From Porticoccaceae bacterium (GTDB lineage Bacteria > Pseudomonadota > Gammaproteobacteria > Pseudomonadales > Porticoccaceae): a stretch of 64,000 nt of DNA. Shown here piece after piece: positions 9,025 through 20,209 of the stretch (position 1 is its first letter; each line of letters begins with the position of its first letter). A model generated the notes under the pieces. It searched no databases and was not told the origin of the DNA. It worked only from the letters and a program-made list of their open reading frames with translations. Both the position numbers and the translations under genes were made by a program. The stretch is taken from positions 1 to 64,000 of the forward strand of contig JAQWIR010000015.1 of NCBI GenBank assembly GCA_029248755.1, in the 5' to 3' direction.

Positions 9025-11250
9025 TTAGTCGGCTGTCAGTGTGAAGTTAACGCCTTGAAGATCCTCAGAGCTGGAGCCAATAAACAGCTTAAACTTGCCT
9101 GCCTCGGCTTTGAAACTCATATCTCTGGTGTAGAACGCAAGATCATCTGTGCTAATGGTAAAACTAACCTCCTGACTTTGCCCGGCTTCCAACGCAATCT
9201 TTTCAAAGCCTTTAAGTTCTTTGACGGGGCGAACAACAGAGCCTACTAAATCTTGGATATAAAGCTGAACGACTTCTTCACCCAATCGCTTTCCAGTATT
9301 GGTTACTGTAACAGTAGCGCTGAGGGTCTCAGTAAAATTGATACTATCAGTGCTGAGCTTGATAGGTGAATAAGAGAATTCTGTATAGCTTAGGCCATAA
9401 CCAAACGGATACAGCGGACTATTAGGGCTGTCGATGAACTTACTGGTATAACGAGCATCACCCATGGGTCGACTTACCCGTTTAGCATTGTAATAAATCG
9501 GAATTTGGCCTGTTTTGCGTGGCACTGTCATGGTTAATTTTGCTGATGGGTTGTAATCACCAAATAAAACATCAGCTAATGCATTGCCAGCTTCTGAGCC
9601 CAAAAACCAACCATTTAGAACAGCAGGTATATTCTCTGCAGACCATTCAATGGCCAGAGGACGTCCATTCATAAGTACCATAACCACTGGGGTACCAGTT
9701 TGATGAATCGCTTTAACCAGTTGTTGTTGTGCAGGGTAGAGCTCAATATTGGTTCTACTTGAAGATTCACCGGTTTTATCGGCATCTTCACCCACAGCAA
9801 GAATAACCACATCAGACTTCTTGGCTAGTTCTATTGCTTTGCTTAATTTATCACTGTCTAGCGATTCGAGACCTGAGCCCTCGGCATAGCTAACATTGGT
9901 ATTTGCAGAGACTTTAGCTTTGATACCCTCTAGAAGGGTTACAACATCTTCTGCCTGTCCTTTACCGCGCCAAAAGCCATTCATATGGTATTGGTTGTCA
10001 CCTAAGGGACCAATAACAGCGATATTTTTAATGGTTTTATCAAGAGGCAGTAGTTGATTATCATTTTTTAGCAAAATAATAGATTTGCTAGCCATATCTC
10101 TTGCAGCAGCACGATGTTCGGGGGCTAAAATAAGATTTTTTTCACGTTCCGCATCGATATATTTGTAGGGATTATCAAAAAGGCCTAAATCATATTTAAG
10201 GCGCAGAACTCTGCGGACTGCTTCATCAATTTGCGCTTCATCAACCCGACCATCACGCACTAATTGAGGAAGGAAATTAACAAAAACATCACTTTCCATA
10301 TCGATATCACTTCCGGCCTCAAGGGACATTTCCGCGGCTTCTGCATCGTCTGCCGCAACGCCTGAAGTGACCATGGCGCCAAATGAATCCCAATCTGAAA
10401 CTAACACGCCATCAAAGCCCCACTGACCCCTCAGAACGTCGGTTATAAGATAGGTATTAGCGGAAGAAGGGACACCCTCAAATTCATTAAAGGCATTCAT
10501 AAACGAGCGAACACCCTCGTCTAAAGCCGCTTTAAATGGCGATAAATGCGTTTCCCAGAGTTTGCGTCTTGAGATATCAACATTATTGTAGTCACGACCT
10601 GCAATCACTTCGCCATAGGCGGCAAAATGTTTTGCTGTGGCGGCAATGGTATTAAATTGACTTAAATCATCACCCTGAAACCCTCTTACCCGTGCTTTAG
10701 CGATTTGAGATCCGAGATAAGAGTCTTCACCCGCTCCTTCCATAACCCGGCCCCATCTTGGATCTTGGGAAATATCTACCATTGGCGCAAAGGTCCAGTT
10801 TTGGCCTGCGGCAGAGGCTTCAATAGCGGCAATTCGAGCTGCATTTTCAATAGCTTCTAGATCCCAGCTAGCAGATTCGGCTAAGGGAATAGGAAATATA
10901 GTGCGGTATCCATGAATAACATCAAATGCAAATATAAGTGGAATACCAAGGCGAGTTTCCTCAACCGCATAGCGTTGAGCTTTTTCTACATCTTTAGTAC
11001 CCAGAACATTTAATACCGAGCCCACTAAGCCTTTTTTAACCAGTAAATTACGCTGGCTAATTTTAGACTCGTCAATGTCACCAGTAATAATCTCATAACC
11101 GCTATACTGATTAAGCTGACCCGCTTTTTCTTCTAGCGTCATCTCAGCTAATAGAGTTTCAACTTTGTCATCAATGGTTTGAGAATTATTAAATTGAATA
11201 ACAATGGCAATGGTTATAAATGCCGCAATGGCAATTAGGGTATTTCGCAT
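9025..11250 (-). CDS. bglX: GH3 beta-glucosidase, BglX-like, exported
   Basis: GH3 domains (KHFAAYGEVIAGRDYNNVD, VLVSDWDSFGAM), C-terminal fibronectin III-like domain, N-terminal signal sequence. Confidence 0.93.
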   Translation of the reverse strand: MRNTLIAIAAFITIAIVIQFNNSQTIDDKVETLLAEMTLEEKAGQLNQYSGYEIITGDIDESKISQRNLLVKKGLVGSVLNVLGTKDVEKAQRYAVEETRLGIPLIFAFDVIHGYRTIFPIPLAESASWDLEAIENAARIAAIEASAAGQNWTFAPMVDISQDPRWGRVMEGAGEDSYLGSQIAKARVRGFQGDDLSQFNTIAATAKHFAAYGEVIAGRDYNNVDISRRKLWETHLSPFKAALDEGVRSFMNAFNEFEGVPSSANTYLITDVLRGQWGFDGVLVSDWDSFGAMVTSGVAADDAEAAEMSLEAGSDIDMESDVFVNFLPQLVRDGRVDEAQIDEAVRRVLRLKYDLGLFDNPYKYIDAEREKNLILAPEHRAAARDMASKSIILLKNDNQLLPLDKTIKNIAVIGPLGDNQYHMNGFWRGKGQAEDVVTLLEGIKAKVSANTNVSYAEGSGLESLDSDKLSKAIELAKKSDVVILAVGEDADKTGESSSRTNIELYPAQQQLVKAIHQTGTPVVMVLMNGRPLAIEWSAENIPAVLNGWFLGSEAGNALADVLFGDYNPSAKLTMTVPRKTGQIPIYYNAKRVSRPMGDARYTSKFIDSPNSPLYPFGYGLSYTEFSYSPIKLSTDSINFTETLSATVTVTNTGKRLGEEVVQLYIQDLVGSVVRPVKELKGFEKIALEAGQSQEVSFTISTDDLAFYTRDMSFKAEAGKFKLFIGSSSEDLQGVNFTLTAD

Positions 11251-11341
11251 AAGTCCCTCGGTGGAGTATTTATTCTAATGTTAAAAAGTGCACAATCTTA
11301 AGCGTTGTTGTTCTAAATTTCACTCCCGGAAAGCAAAATAT

Positions 11342-11355
11342 ACCCAATATTGGGT
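11342..11355. promoter_or_regulatory. Perfect 14-bp palindrome, possible operator
   Basis: ACCCAATATTGGGT, about 90 bp upstream of the bglX start. Confidence 0.35.
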
Positions 11356-11504
11356 GTTATCTCCGGATTTTTTGTTCTAAACGCTTTAATTAGGGTTATT
11401 TAATAACACTTATTGAATCAGGGCGTTCTTGTGCATGAATTAGAACTTATTTTGTTTAAATAGGGAGTTCGAATAAAAAAATCGCACGTAGTTACTACCA
11501 ATAG

Positions 11505-11520
11505 CGTGATGCACGTCACA
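11505..11520. promoter_or_regulatory. CRP/Vfr-like binding site
   Basis: CGTGA-TGCACG-TCACA versus consensus TGTGA-N6-TCACA, 82 bp upstream of the pilin operon. Confidence 0.55.
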
Positions 11521-11601
11521 AAAACCATCTTTTTTTCTATTAGCTTCTATTTTTTCTGCTTCACTTATGACAATGAAAATAATTTTAAGTGTTAGAGGGT
11601 A

Positions 11602-12171
11602 ATGATTAATCGCAAAAAATTATCAGGTTTTACATTGGTAGAGTTATTGGTGACATTAATGATTTTTTCTACTTTATCACTTTTAGTAGTGCCATCTTAT
11701 TTTAGCTATCAAAGTAGGCAGGCAATAAGCTTAAAAGCATGGGAGATCAAAAGGGCCTTGGAGTTGGCGCGCAGTATTGCAGTGTCAGAGTATATTCAAA
11801 TTAAAGCCTGCCTTGCGGGCTCTAATTACGGCTGTGTGGCTAATTCTGGCACTAAGTTTTTGGTGTTTAAAGATTCCAATAATAATCATCAGTGGGATAC
11901 AGATGAGCCAATATACAAAGATATTGGAATTGAAGATTTTAATATTAAATTATCCGCTTCAGGGCGAGCATCAGTGCGTTTTAGGTCAACTGGAGAGGCT
12001 ATGGAGTCGGGAAATATACAGATTTGTAATATAAAAAAAACTGATTTTTCTAAACAAATTATTTTTATTTACAGTGGGCGAATTCGTATGTCGACAGATG
12101 AAAATAGGGATGGCTATGATGAAAAAAATGGTCGTAATATAGCTTGTAATAATGGGGCTTTGGGACTTTAA
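11602..12171 (+). CDS. Type IV minor pilin, FimT/FimU/GspH-like
   Basis: Prepilin motif SGFTLVELLVTLMIFSTLSLLVVPSY; GspH-like C-terminal region. Confidence 0.85.
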   Translation: MINRKKLSGFTLVELLVTLMIFSTLSLLVVPSYFSYQSRQAISLKAWEIKRALELARSIAVSEYIQIKACLAGSNYGCVANSGTKFLVFKDSNNNHQWDTDEPIYKDIGIEDFNIKLSASGRASVRFRSTGEAMESGNIQICNIKKTDFSKQIIFIYSGRIRMSTDENRDGYDEKNGRNIACNNGALGL

Positions 12172-12199
12172 GTTTGGCGTTTCGCACAGGGAGGTAAGA

Positions 12200-12595
12200 A
12201 TGGTAAATAGCAGTAAAAAACATGGATTTACTCTGATTGAAATTATAGTCGTTGTTGCGGTGATTGGCTTATTATTGAGTTTAAATTATTCCAGTAAACA
12301 AACAGTATTTGATAAAAATCACGAGGCCTTAGTCAAAGCTTTTTTACTGGAAGTTTCCAGTCGTCAGGCTAATTATTGGCAAAAGCATGGTGCCTATGCC
12401 GGTAATCTATCGGGTTTAAAGGTAATAGTTCCGAAAAAATTGGCCCAGCATTACACAATAGAGATTGAAAAGTTGGTTTTGCTCTCTGGTCAGCAGGGCT
12501 TTTTAGTCAAGGCAATACCTCTCTTGCAACAGGACATGGATAGGCATTTGTGGATCAATCATCTCGGGGAAAAAAGTGCTAACTGGGCATTTTAA
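12200..12595 (+). CDS. Type IV pilin-like protein (PilE-like minor pilin)
   Basis: Prepilin motif HGFTLIEIIVVVAVIGLLLS; start trimmed to internal ATG. Confidence 0.8.
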   Translation: MVNSSKKHGFTLIEIIVVVAVIGLLLSLNYSSKQTVFDKNHEALVKAFLLEVSSRQANYWQKHGAYAGNLSGLKVIVPKKLAQHYTIEIEKLVLLSGQQGFLVKAIPLLQQDMDRHLWINHLGEKSANWAF

Positions 12596-12920
12596 AGCAC
12601 AAAATTCTGCTCAAATTGGGTTTTCTTATATTGAATTAATGGTTAGCGTGCTAATTATAGGTGTAGGTTTTGTTGGCTATGCAGAACTTATTTCTAGGAT
12701 TAAAGCTTCTCAGTATCACGCAGGAAAGCAATTACAATTTACTTTAGAGCAAGATTACACTGAGCAAAATATTAGGATTAATAGGAATGTTTGCTTAATA
12801 CCCCAGTTTTCAAGTAACGCTCTACCTGCTAATTCGCATGACTCTTACCCAATAAATGCTGTTTCTGAAAGAAAGGACTTGATTGTAGTTACCCCTATTG
12901 CGACCCAACAAAAGCACTAG
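12576..12920 (+). CDS. pilV: PilV-like minor pilin (short)
   Basis: Prepilin motif IGFSYIELMVSVLIIGVGFVGYAEL; GTG start overlaps the previous gene. Confidence 0.7.
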   Translation: MLTGHFKAQNSAQIGFSYIELMVSVLIIGVGFVGYAELISRIKASQYHAGKQLQFTLEQDYTEQNIRINRNVCLIPQFSSNALPANSHDSYPINAVSERKDLIVVTPIATQQKH

Positions 12921-12921
12921 T

Positions 12922-13884
12922 ATGCAACGCGTTAGATTTAAAAATTTAGGTGGGTATAGTCTTATTGAGTTGATGGTTGCGGCTTGTCTGGGATTGGTCA
13001 TTGTTAGTGCAATACATAGGCTATCAAGTAAAACATTGTTTATTTTGCAAGAGATAAAGGCTGCAGGTGAAGTGCTTGAAAATGGTCAATATCTCAGTGG
13101 TTTATTAAGCCGAGAGATTGGTATGGCGGGTTTTTATGGTGACTTTGATTATGCTTATTCTGCTTATATGCCATCGCCTATGCCATCGCCAGATATGTGC
13201 CAATTTATGAGTAAGCAAAAAGTAATTCAGGCAATGCCATATCCACTGATTGGCATAGATAATATTAGTTCTGGTTACCAGCTCTGTGATGGCGAAACTT
13301 TATTGTCTGGTACAGATGTAATTTTGCTGCGCAGATCCTCTGTGATCAAAAAATCCCTCCGATATAAATTAACAGCCGAACAAATATATATTCAGGGCAC
13401 ATGGGCGGGCGTTACACCAGTTGTAGATCGAGGTGATAATGCAGCGGCGTTTAATCTTTTACAAAGTGGAGAGCGTGCGCCGGTTCGCGCCTGGCAGCAG
13501 ACCATCTATTATGTTTCTAAAGATAATGTATTTAAACGTCGTCGATATTTAAAAGGTAAGTATTTACGTTCAGAGCCACTGGTAAATCATGTCCAAGATT
13601 TTCAAGTTGAGTACGCAGTCAGTTCATCTGTGGGCGTCTCACCCTGTAGCTTGGATTATTTATCGGCTCCTTTGACCGACAGTCAATGGCAAAGGGTAAT
13701 TGCAGTTAGGTTTTTTATTCTGGCGCGAAGCTCGTGGCAGGGGGTGAGTCATAGGGGCAAGCTGTTTGATTATGCGGGCAAAATTTTTGCAGTTCAGAGT
13801 GATGGCTATTATCAATTATTCTCAGTATTAGCGCCCATAATGAATAAGCTACCCAATCGGGTGATATTTGATGTTAAAAAATAA
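12922..13884 (+). CDS. pilW: PilW-like minor pilin
   Basis: GGYSLIELMVAACLGLVIVSA; size and position in minor pilin operon. Confidence 0.8.
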   Translation: MQRVRFKNLGGYSLIELMVAACLGLVIVSAIHRLSSKTLFILQEIKAAGEVLENGQYLSGLLSREIGMAGFYGDFDYAYSAYMPSPMPSPDMCQFMSKQKVIQAMPYPLIGIDNISSGYQLCDGETLLSGTDVILLRRSSVIKKSLRYKLTAEQIYIQGTWAGVTPVVDRGDNAAAFNLLQSGERAPVRAWQQTIYYVSKDNVFKRRRYLKGKYLRSEPLVNHVQDFQVEYAVSSSVGVSPCSLDYLSAPLTDSQWQRVIAVRFFILARSSWQGVSHRGKLFDYAGKIFAVQSDGYYQLFSVLAPIMNKLPNRVIFDVKK

Positions 13885-14386
13885 CCTACAGGGGGGTTCA
13901 ATTCTTATTTTGACCCTTTTAATGCTTTTGTTTTTACAGTTTGTTGCCATAACACTGGTTAATTCAACCAATATTAGTAGTCTGGTCGTGAGGAATTTTC
14001 AAAATAGCATGCAACTTAAAAAAAGTGCCAATAAAGTCATTAATCATGTGCTAAAAAATAAAGATTACTTTATTAACTACAGTATTTATCTAAATAAAGC
14101 AGGTGATTTTAATATTCCATTAAATTCTCTATTAATACCTGAAACTAACGCCAAGATAATTAGTTTTAAGTGTATTGATACGGTTGCTTCTAAGGGCATC
14201 TTAAATTGCGATCTATCTGATAAATATTGGCAATTAATTGTTCAGGTTGAGGATTTGAACACCAAGGCTACTATGCAAATTGTGCAGGGTATAAGTCTTA
14301 GCTTATTACCACAAAACTTGTTAGATGGAGCTGCAAGTGGACCACAAAGAGTGCTGATTAAAACAGTTTGGTGGTATCAGCGTTAG
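13871..14386 (+). CDS. pilX: PilX-like pilus assembly protein
   Basis: N-terminal LQGGSILILTLLMLLFLQFVAI hydrophobic segment; position after pilW. Confidence 0.65.
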   Translation: MLKNNLQGGSILILTLLMLLFLQFVAITLVNSTNISSLVVRNFQNSMQLKKSANKVINHVLKNKDYFINYSIYLNKAGDFNIPLNSLLIPETNAKIISFKCIDTVASKGILNCDLSDKYWQLIVQVEDLNTKATMQIVQGISLSLLPQNLLDGAASGPQRVLIKTVWWYQR

Positions 14387-14390
14387 AAGA

Positions 14391-15224
14391 TTATTCGTCG
14401 TAGATGGTCGCAATTGGCAGGCGCTTATGCTGGGTTTTGTTATAGATCTCAATTAGGCGCTTTTCATTTTCTTTGGAAATTTCTTTACCTTCCAAAAAGT
14501 CGTCAATAACATTATAGGGAAGGCCCAAAACCGCTTCATCTTCTTTTTGCGGGCTAAGGCATTCGAGGTCCGCTGTAGGGGTTTTATTAACGATCGAGTC
14601 TGGTGCACCCATGGTTTTGGCCAGTAGTCGAACTTGGCGCTTACTGAGGCCAAATAGTGGCGCTAGATCACAGGCGCCATCGCCATGTTTGGTATAAAAT
14701 CCAGTGATATTTTCTGCTGAATGATCGGTACCTAAAACAAGACCATTAACCAGTCCGGCAATTTGATATTGGCTCGTCATGCGTACTCTTGCCTTTACAT
14801 TGCCTTTAGCAAAGTCGATGGCTTCTTTGGATAGGGGGTTATTTGATTGCTCAAGTGTTTCACACACTTGTTGATTTACTGCATCTGTGGCGGCTTGTAT
14901 ATTCACGCTGAGGGTATTGTCTGGCGCAATAGCATCGAGGGAGGTTTGTGCATCCTGTTCATCTTTCTGCGCTGCGTAGGGCAGGCGAACTGCAAAAAAC
15001 TGATAGTCATCCCTATTAGTTTCTGCTCTGAGTTGCTCTACTGCCAGTTGAGCTAATCGACCGCACGTCAATGAATCAACGCCACCACTGATACCAAGCA
15101 CCAGGCTTTTGCAGCCAGATGCTTGAATTTGTTGTTTGATAAAGTTTACTCGGCGCTCTATTTCAGTATTGGCATCAATAGTGGGTAAAACGCGCATTTC
15201 TTCGATAATAGCTTGCCTACTCAT
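14391..15224 (-). CDS. nadE: Ammonia-dependent NAD+ synthetase
   Basis: P-loop [35 protein letters not shown]. Confidence 0.96.
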   Translation of the reverse strand: MSRQAIIEEMRVLPTIDANTEIERRVNFIKQQIQASGCKSLVLGISGGVDSLTCGRLAQLAVEQLRAETNRDDYQFFAVRLPYAAQKDEQDAQTSLDAIAPDNTLSVNIQAATDAVNQQVCETLEQSNNPLSKEAIDFAKGNVKARVRMTSQYQIAGLVNGLVLGTDHSAENITGFYTKHGDGACDLAPLFGLSKRQVRLLAKTMGAPDSIVNKTPTADLECLSPQKEDEAVLGLPYNVIDDFLEGKEISKENEKRLIEIYNKTQHKRLPIATIYDE

Positions 15225-15322
15225 TTACTTATTTGTCCTGCATTGTCTGATGGATATGTCTAAGAATAGACTATCACTGAATCTTTTGATTTTAATCCAA
15301 CCTTTTTTGAAGCAAGCTTTAG

Positions 15323-16228
15323 TTACTCGGGCAGATTGTTATATTGTCTGCGCGTATCAAAAGCCGGTGGAATCACTTGGGCTGTAAAATTGTTTTTAAT
15401 TTTACTTAAAAACCAATTACTTGGAAAAAGTGTTCTGCTGTCAAAATCAAAACCATCATCATTTAATTGAGGATAGTCTGGAAAATTGGTTTCTAAAACT
15501 TTGATCGCATTATCCGCTAATTCATCTTTTCCCATCATATGATACGCCTGAGCCATAACAGCTAGACCATCGGCAACGGCTGGAGTTTTTTGAAAATTTT
15601 CTACCACAAATTGGCCACGATTGGCCGCTGCCACAAGGGCTCCCCGTGAAAAATAGTAGTTGGCTACATTGATTTCTGAACGAGCCAGTTGATTGCGAAG
15701 GCTGATAAGGCGTTGGCGAGCATCAGGAGCGTAGGGGCTATTGGGATATTTTGCTATTAGCTCACCCAATGTTGCGAAGGCTTGTCGGGCAGTACCAATA
15801 TCCCGTTTGCTAGAGTCCAAGGCAAAAAAACCATCAAAAAGCCGGGCATTTTGATTGATTTCACTAAGACCTTTTACATAAATTGCATAGTCCACATTGG
15901 GGTGTTGTGGGTGTAAACGGATAAATCGTTCAGCGGAGGCAATACTGGAACTATGATCACTGGACATATATTGTGCATAAATAAGTTCTAGCTGTGACTG
16001 TTCAGCATACTTACCAAATGGGAATTGTGATTCTAAAAGTTGTAAGTTACCAATGGCAATCTGCCAATTTTTAGACTTTAAACTGCTTTGAATTTTGTTG
16101 TAGAACTCCCGTTCTGTAAAGCCGCTTTCTTCGTTTTCGGTTGATTTTTCATCATTGAACCCCATCCAAGAGCAGTTGGCTAATAGGGCAATGGAAAAAA
16201 TCAAACCGATACGCATGTTGTTTTTCAT
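15323..16228 (-). CDS. bamD: Outer membrane assembly lipoprotein BamD
   Basis: Lipobox LLANC, TPR-like region (LESQFPFGKYAEQSQLELIYAQY); start trimmed to MKNNMRIG. Confidence 0.93.
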   Translation of the reverse strand: MKNNMRIGLIFSIALLANCSWMGFNDEKSTENEESGFTEREFYNKIQSSLKSKNWQIAIGNLQLLESQFPFGKYAEQSQLELIYAQYMSSDHSSSIASAERFIRLHPQHPNVDYAIYVKGLSEINQNARLFDGFFALDSSKRDIGTARQAFATLGELIAKYPNSPYAPDARQRLISLRNQLARSEINVANYYFSRGALVAAANRGQFVVENFQKTPAVADGLAVMAQAYHMMGKDELADNAIKVLETNFPDYPQLNDDGFDFDSRTLFPSNWFLSKIKNNFTAQVIPPAFDTRRQYNNLPE

Positions 16229-16400
16229 GTAATATTCCCTGCAAGAGGAGTTTGATAGCAAAATTCTATGGCTGAGTATTTAAACACAGAGCATAGATCA
16301 AGCCAATCTGCTTTACCCTAAATAAGACCTATTAAAGACTAATTAAGTTCAGTCGAAAAACTTTGAAATTAGTATATTGATATTAGAAAGCTTAAAACAG

Positions 16401-17405
16401 ATGATCATGGAACAGTCGAGCCATACAAATACTGAAGCCACAGAGGAAATTTCAACGCAGATTAATAAAGCTGCTGAAGTTCCGTTTGATTGCTGTGGAC
16501 GTAGATTAGATCAGGTAGCTTCAGAATTATTTTCTGAATTTTCCCGTTCAAGATTACAGCAATGGATTAAACAAGGCCTGCTAACAGTGGACGGCACGCA
16601 GTGGCAGCCCAAGCGAAAAGTATTAGGTGGTGAGAAGTTAAGTATTTGTGCATCCATAGTACCTGAAGGCGAATGGGTGGCTGAGGATATCCCGCTTAAT
16701 ATAGTCTTCGAGGATGACCATATCTTGGTTTTGGATAAATCTGCAAATTTTGTGGTTCATCCAGCTGCAGGTAATTACACTGGTACCGTATTAAATGCAT
16801 TGCTTCATCATTGCCCCTCGCTTAGCTTGATCCCTAGAGCAGGTATTGTTCATCGCCTAGATAAAGATACTACTGGCTTAATGGTGGTTGCTAAAACATT
16901 GGAAGCCCACACGCATTTAGTGGCCCAATTGCAGGCACGGTCTGTCCATCGCGTATATCAGGCAGTGGTTAATGGCCTTGTTACTGGGGGAGGAGTAGTT
17001 GACCAGCCTGTGGGCCGTCACCCTCGTCAAAGAATAAAAATGGCGGTTGTTTCCGATGGTAAAGAGGCGCGAACTCATTATTCTGTTTTAGATCGGTTTC
17101 AAGGCCATAGCCATCTGCAATTAAAATTAGAAACAGGTCGTACTCACCAAATTAGGGTTCATATGGCACATTTGGGTTATCCTCTGGTGGGCGATAGCCT
17201 ATATTCGGGACGGTTTAAGATTCATAAGGGAGCTTCAGCTGAGTTTATTGACTATTTGCGCAACTTTGGGCGTCAAGCGCTTCATGCTGCAGAGTTAGCA
17301 TTGGTTCATCCTGCCACTGGGGAGGATATAAGCTGGACTTCTCCGCTTCCGCAAGATTTTCAAGCACTACTGGCTCAGCTTAGTAATGAACAAAGCAACA
17401 TTTGA
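16401..17405 (+). CDS. rluD: 23S rRNA pseudouridine synthase RluD
   Basis: S4 domain plus catalytic GIVHRLDKDTTGLMVVAKT. Confidence 0.95.
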   Translation: MIMEQSSHTNTEATEEISTQINKAAEVPFDCCGRRLDQVASELFSEFSRSRLQQWIKQGLLTVDGTQWQPKRKVLGGEKLSICASIVPEGEWVAEDIPLNIVFEDDHILVLDKSANFVVHPAAGNYTGTVLNALLHHCPSLSLIPRAGIVHRLDKDTTGLMVVAKTLEAHTHLVAQLQARSVHRVYQAVVNGLVTGGGVVDQPVGRHPRQRIKMAVVSDGKEARTHYSVLDRFQGHSHLQLKLETGRTHQIRVHMAHLGYPLVGDSLYSGRFKIHKGASAEFIDYLRNFGRQALHAAELALVHPATGEDISWTSPLPQDFQALLAQLSNEQSNI

Positions 17406-18156
17406 TTTTCTAATTCCCCAATGGCCCGCGCCTGACAATGTTCAGGCAGTTATTACCCTTCGCTCCAAGGGAGATAGCTGTGCTCCCTATGGTAATTTTA
17501 ATCTTGCTACTCATGTTGGGGACAACCCACAGCAGGTTGCGTTCAATCGTCATCAATTGATACAGCAATTTGATCTTCAATCTTCGCCATTATGGCTAAA
17601 TCAGATACATGGAACTGAGATAGTCAGTCGTTCTTGTAGTGATTATCCGCCCGATGCTGATGGTGGTTTTAGCGATAGAGTGGGTGATTGCTGTGTGGTT
17701 TTAACGGCGGATTGTCTGCCGGTTTTATTGTGTAATCAACAGGGTACAAAAGTGGCCGCAGTTCATGCTGGATGGCGTGGACTTTGTGGCGGAATTATTA
17801 GTAACGCGCTCAAACAATTTGATGCTAGTGATTCGGTACTTGCTTTCTTGGGCCCAGCAATTAGCGCTGTGCACTTTGAGGTTGGCCCAGAAGTGCGGGA
17901 AAGCTTTCTGTCAAAAGCTATTGATAGAGAGCAAAAGAATTTGTTGGAAAAAGCTTTTTCTAAATCAGAAAGTGATCGGTATTTGGCCGATTTGTATGCT
18001 TTGGCGAGGGCAGAGTTGGAGCAACATGGCGTTAATCAAATCTATGGCGGTGACTTTTGCAGCTATAGCCAGTCCGAGCAATTTTATTCCTATCGCAGGG
18101 ATAAAGATTGTGGAAGAAATGCTTCTTTGATATGGCTAAAATCAAACGCTAAATAG
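17386..18156 (+). CDS. pgeF: PgeF/YfiH family (laccase-domain, purine nucleoside phosphorylase-like)
   Basis: LNQIHGTEIV, ADCLPVLLC, VAAVHAGWRGL. Confidence 0.95.
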   Translation: MNKATFDFLIPQWPAPDNVQAVITLRSKGDSCAPYGNFNLATHVGDNPQQVAFNRHQLIQQFDLQSSPLWLNQIHGTEIVSRSCSDYPPDADGGFSDRVGDCCVVLTADCLPVLLCNQQGTKVAAVHAGWRGLCGGIISNALKQFDASDSVLAFLGPAISAVHFEVGPEVRESFLSKAIDREQKNLLEKAFSKSESDRYLADLYALARAELEQHGVNQIYGGDFCSYSQSEQFYSYRRDKDCGRNASLIWLKSNAK

Positions 18157-18308
18157 TTAAACTATTTGATTGGCGTAATTGCCTCTATTAATGCTTGCTA
18201 AGCGCACGTTGTTCCATTAGAATTGCCGCCCTTAAAAGCAGGCTGAAAGGCTTGCAACTGGAAATTAGTTGATAAGGTCTTTAAGACCCAGCGATATTGG
18301 AGTTAGAA

Positions 18309-18623
18309 ATGTACGCAGTGATCAAAAGTGGTGGTAAACAGCATCGAGTAGTAGAGGGTGAAACCCTACGCCTTGAAAAATTGGATGTAGCCACGGGTGA
18401 CAGCATCGATTTTGAAGATGTGTTGATGGTTGGCGAAGGCGCCAAAGTTAAAATCGGCACACCAAATGTTAAGGGTGGCAAAGTGACTGCTGAAGTTATG
18501 GCTCACGGCAGAGGCGATAAGGTTAAAATTATTAAATTCCGTCGTCGTAAGCACTCGCGCACTCAACAGGGCCACAGACAGTGGTATACAGAAGTTAAAA
18601 TTACCGGCATTGCTGCTGGGTAA
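18309..18623 (+). CDS. rplU: 50S ribosomal protein L21
   Basis: [25 protein letters not shown]; start trimmed to MYAV. Confidence 0.98.
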   Translation: MYAVIKSGGKQHRVVEGETLRLEKLDVATGDSIDFEDVLMVGEGAKVKIGTPNVKGGKVTAEVMAHGRGDKVKIIKFRRRKHSRTQQGHRQWYTEVKITGIAAG

Positions 18624-18641
18624 TTCTGAGAGGATATAGAA

Positions 18642-18899
18642 ATGGCGCATAAAAAAGCTGGTGGTAGTACTCGTAACGGTCGCGATTCAGAGAGTAAAAG
18701 ACTCGGTGTAAAAGTGTTTGGCGGCGAAAAAATTAACGCAGGCAGTATTATTGTTCGTCAGCGTGGCACTAAGCTTCACGCCGGCGAAAATGTCGGTATG
18801 GGCAAAGATCATACGCTTTTTGCTAAAGCAAATGGTGTTGTTGAGTTTGTCCAAAAAGGGCCAAAAAACAGAAAATATGCTCAGGTTGTTTCCGCATAA
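18642..18899 (+). CDS. rpmA: 50S ribosomal protein L27
   Basis: [24 protein letters not shown]. Confidence 0.99.
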   Translation: MAHKKAGGSTRNGRDSESKRLGVKVFGGEKINAGSIIVRQRGTKLHAGENVGMGKDHTLFAKANGVVEFVQKGPKNRKYAQVVSA

Positions 18900-18920
18900 G
18901 ATTTGCAACCTGACATTAAA

Positions 18921-18943
18921 AGCCCCATTGCGGGGCTTTTTTT
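18921..18943 (+). terminator. Rho-independent terminator after rpmA
   Basis: AGCCCC-attgc-GGGGCT followed by T-tract. Confidence 0.85.
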
Positions 18944-18983
18944 ATGGGCGACTATTTTTGCCGAAATGACAGACACTACCTAG

Positions 18984-20204
<1,221 letters not shown>

Positions 20205-20209
20205 ATAGT

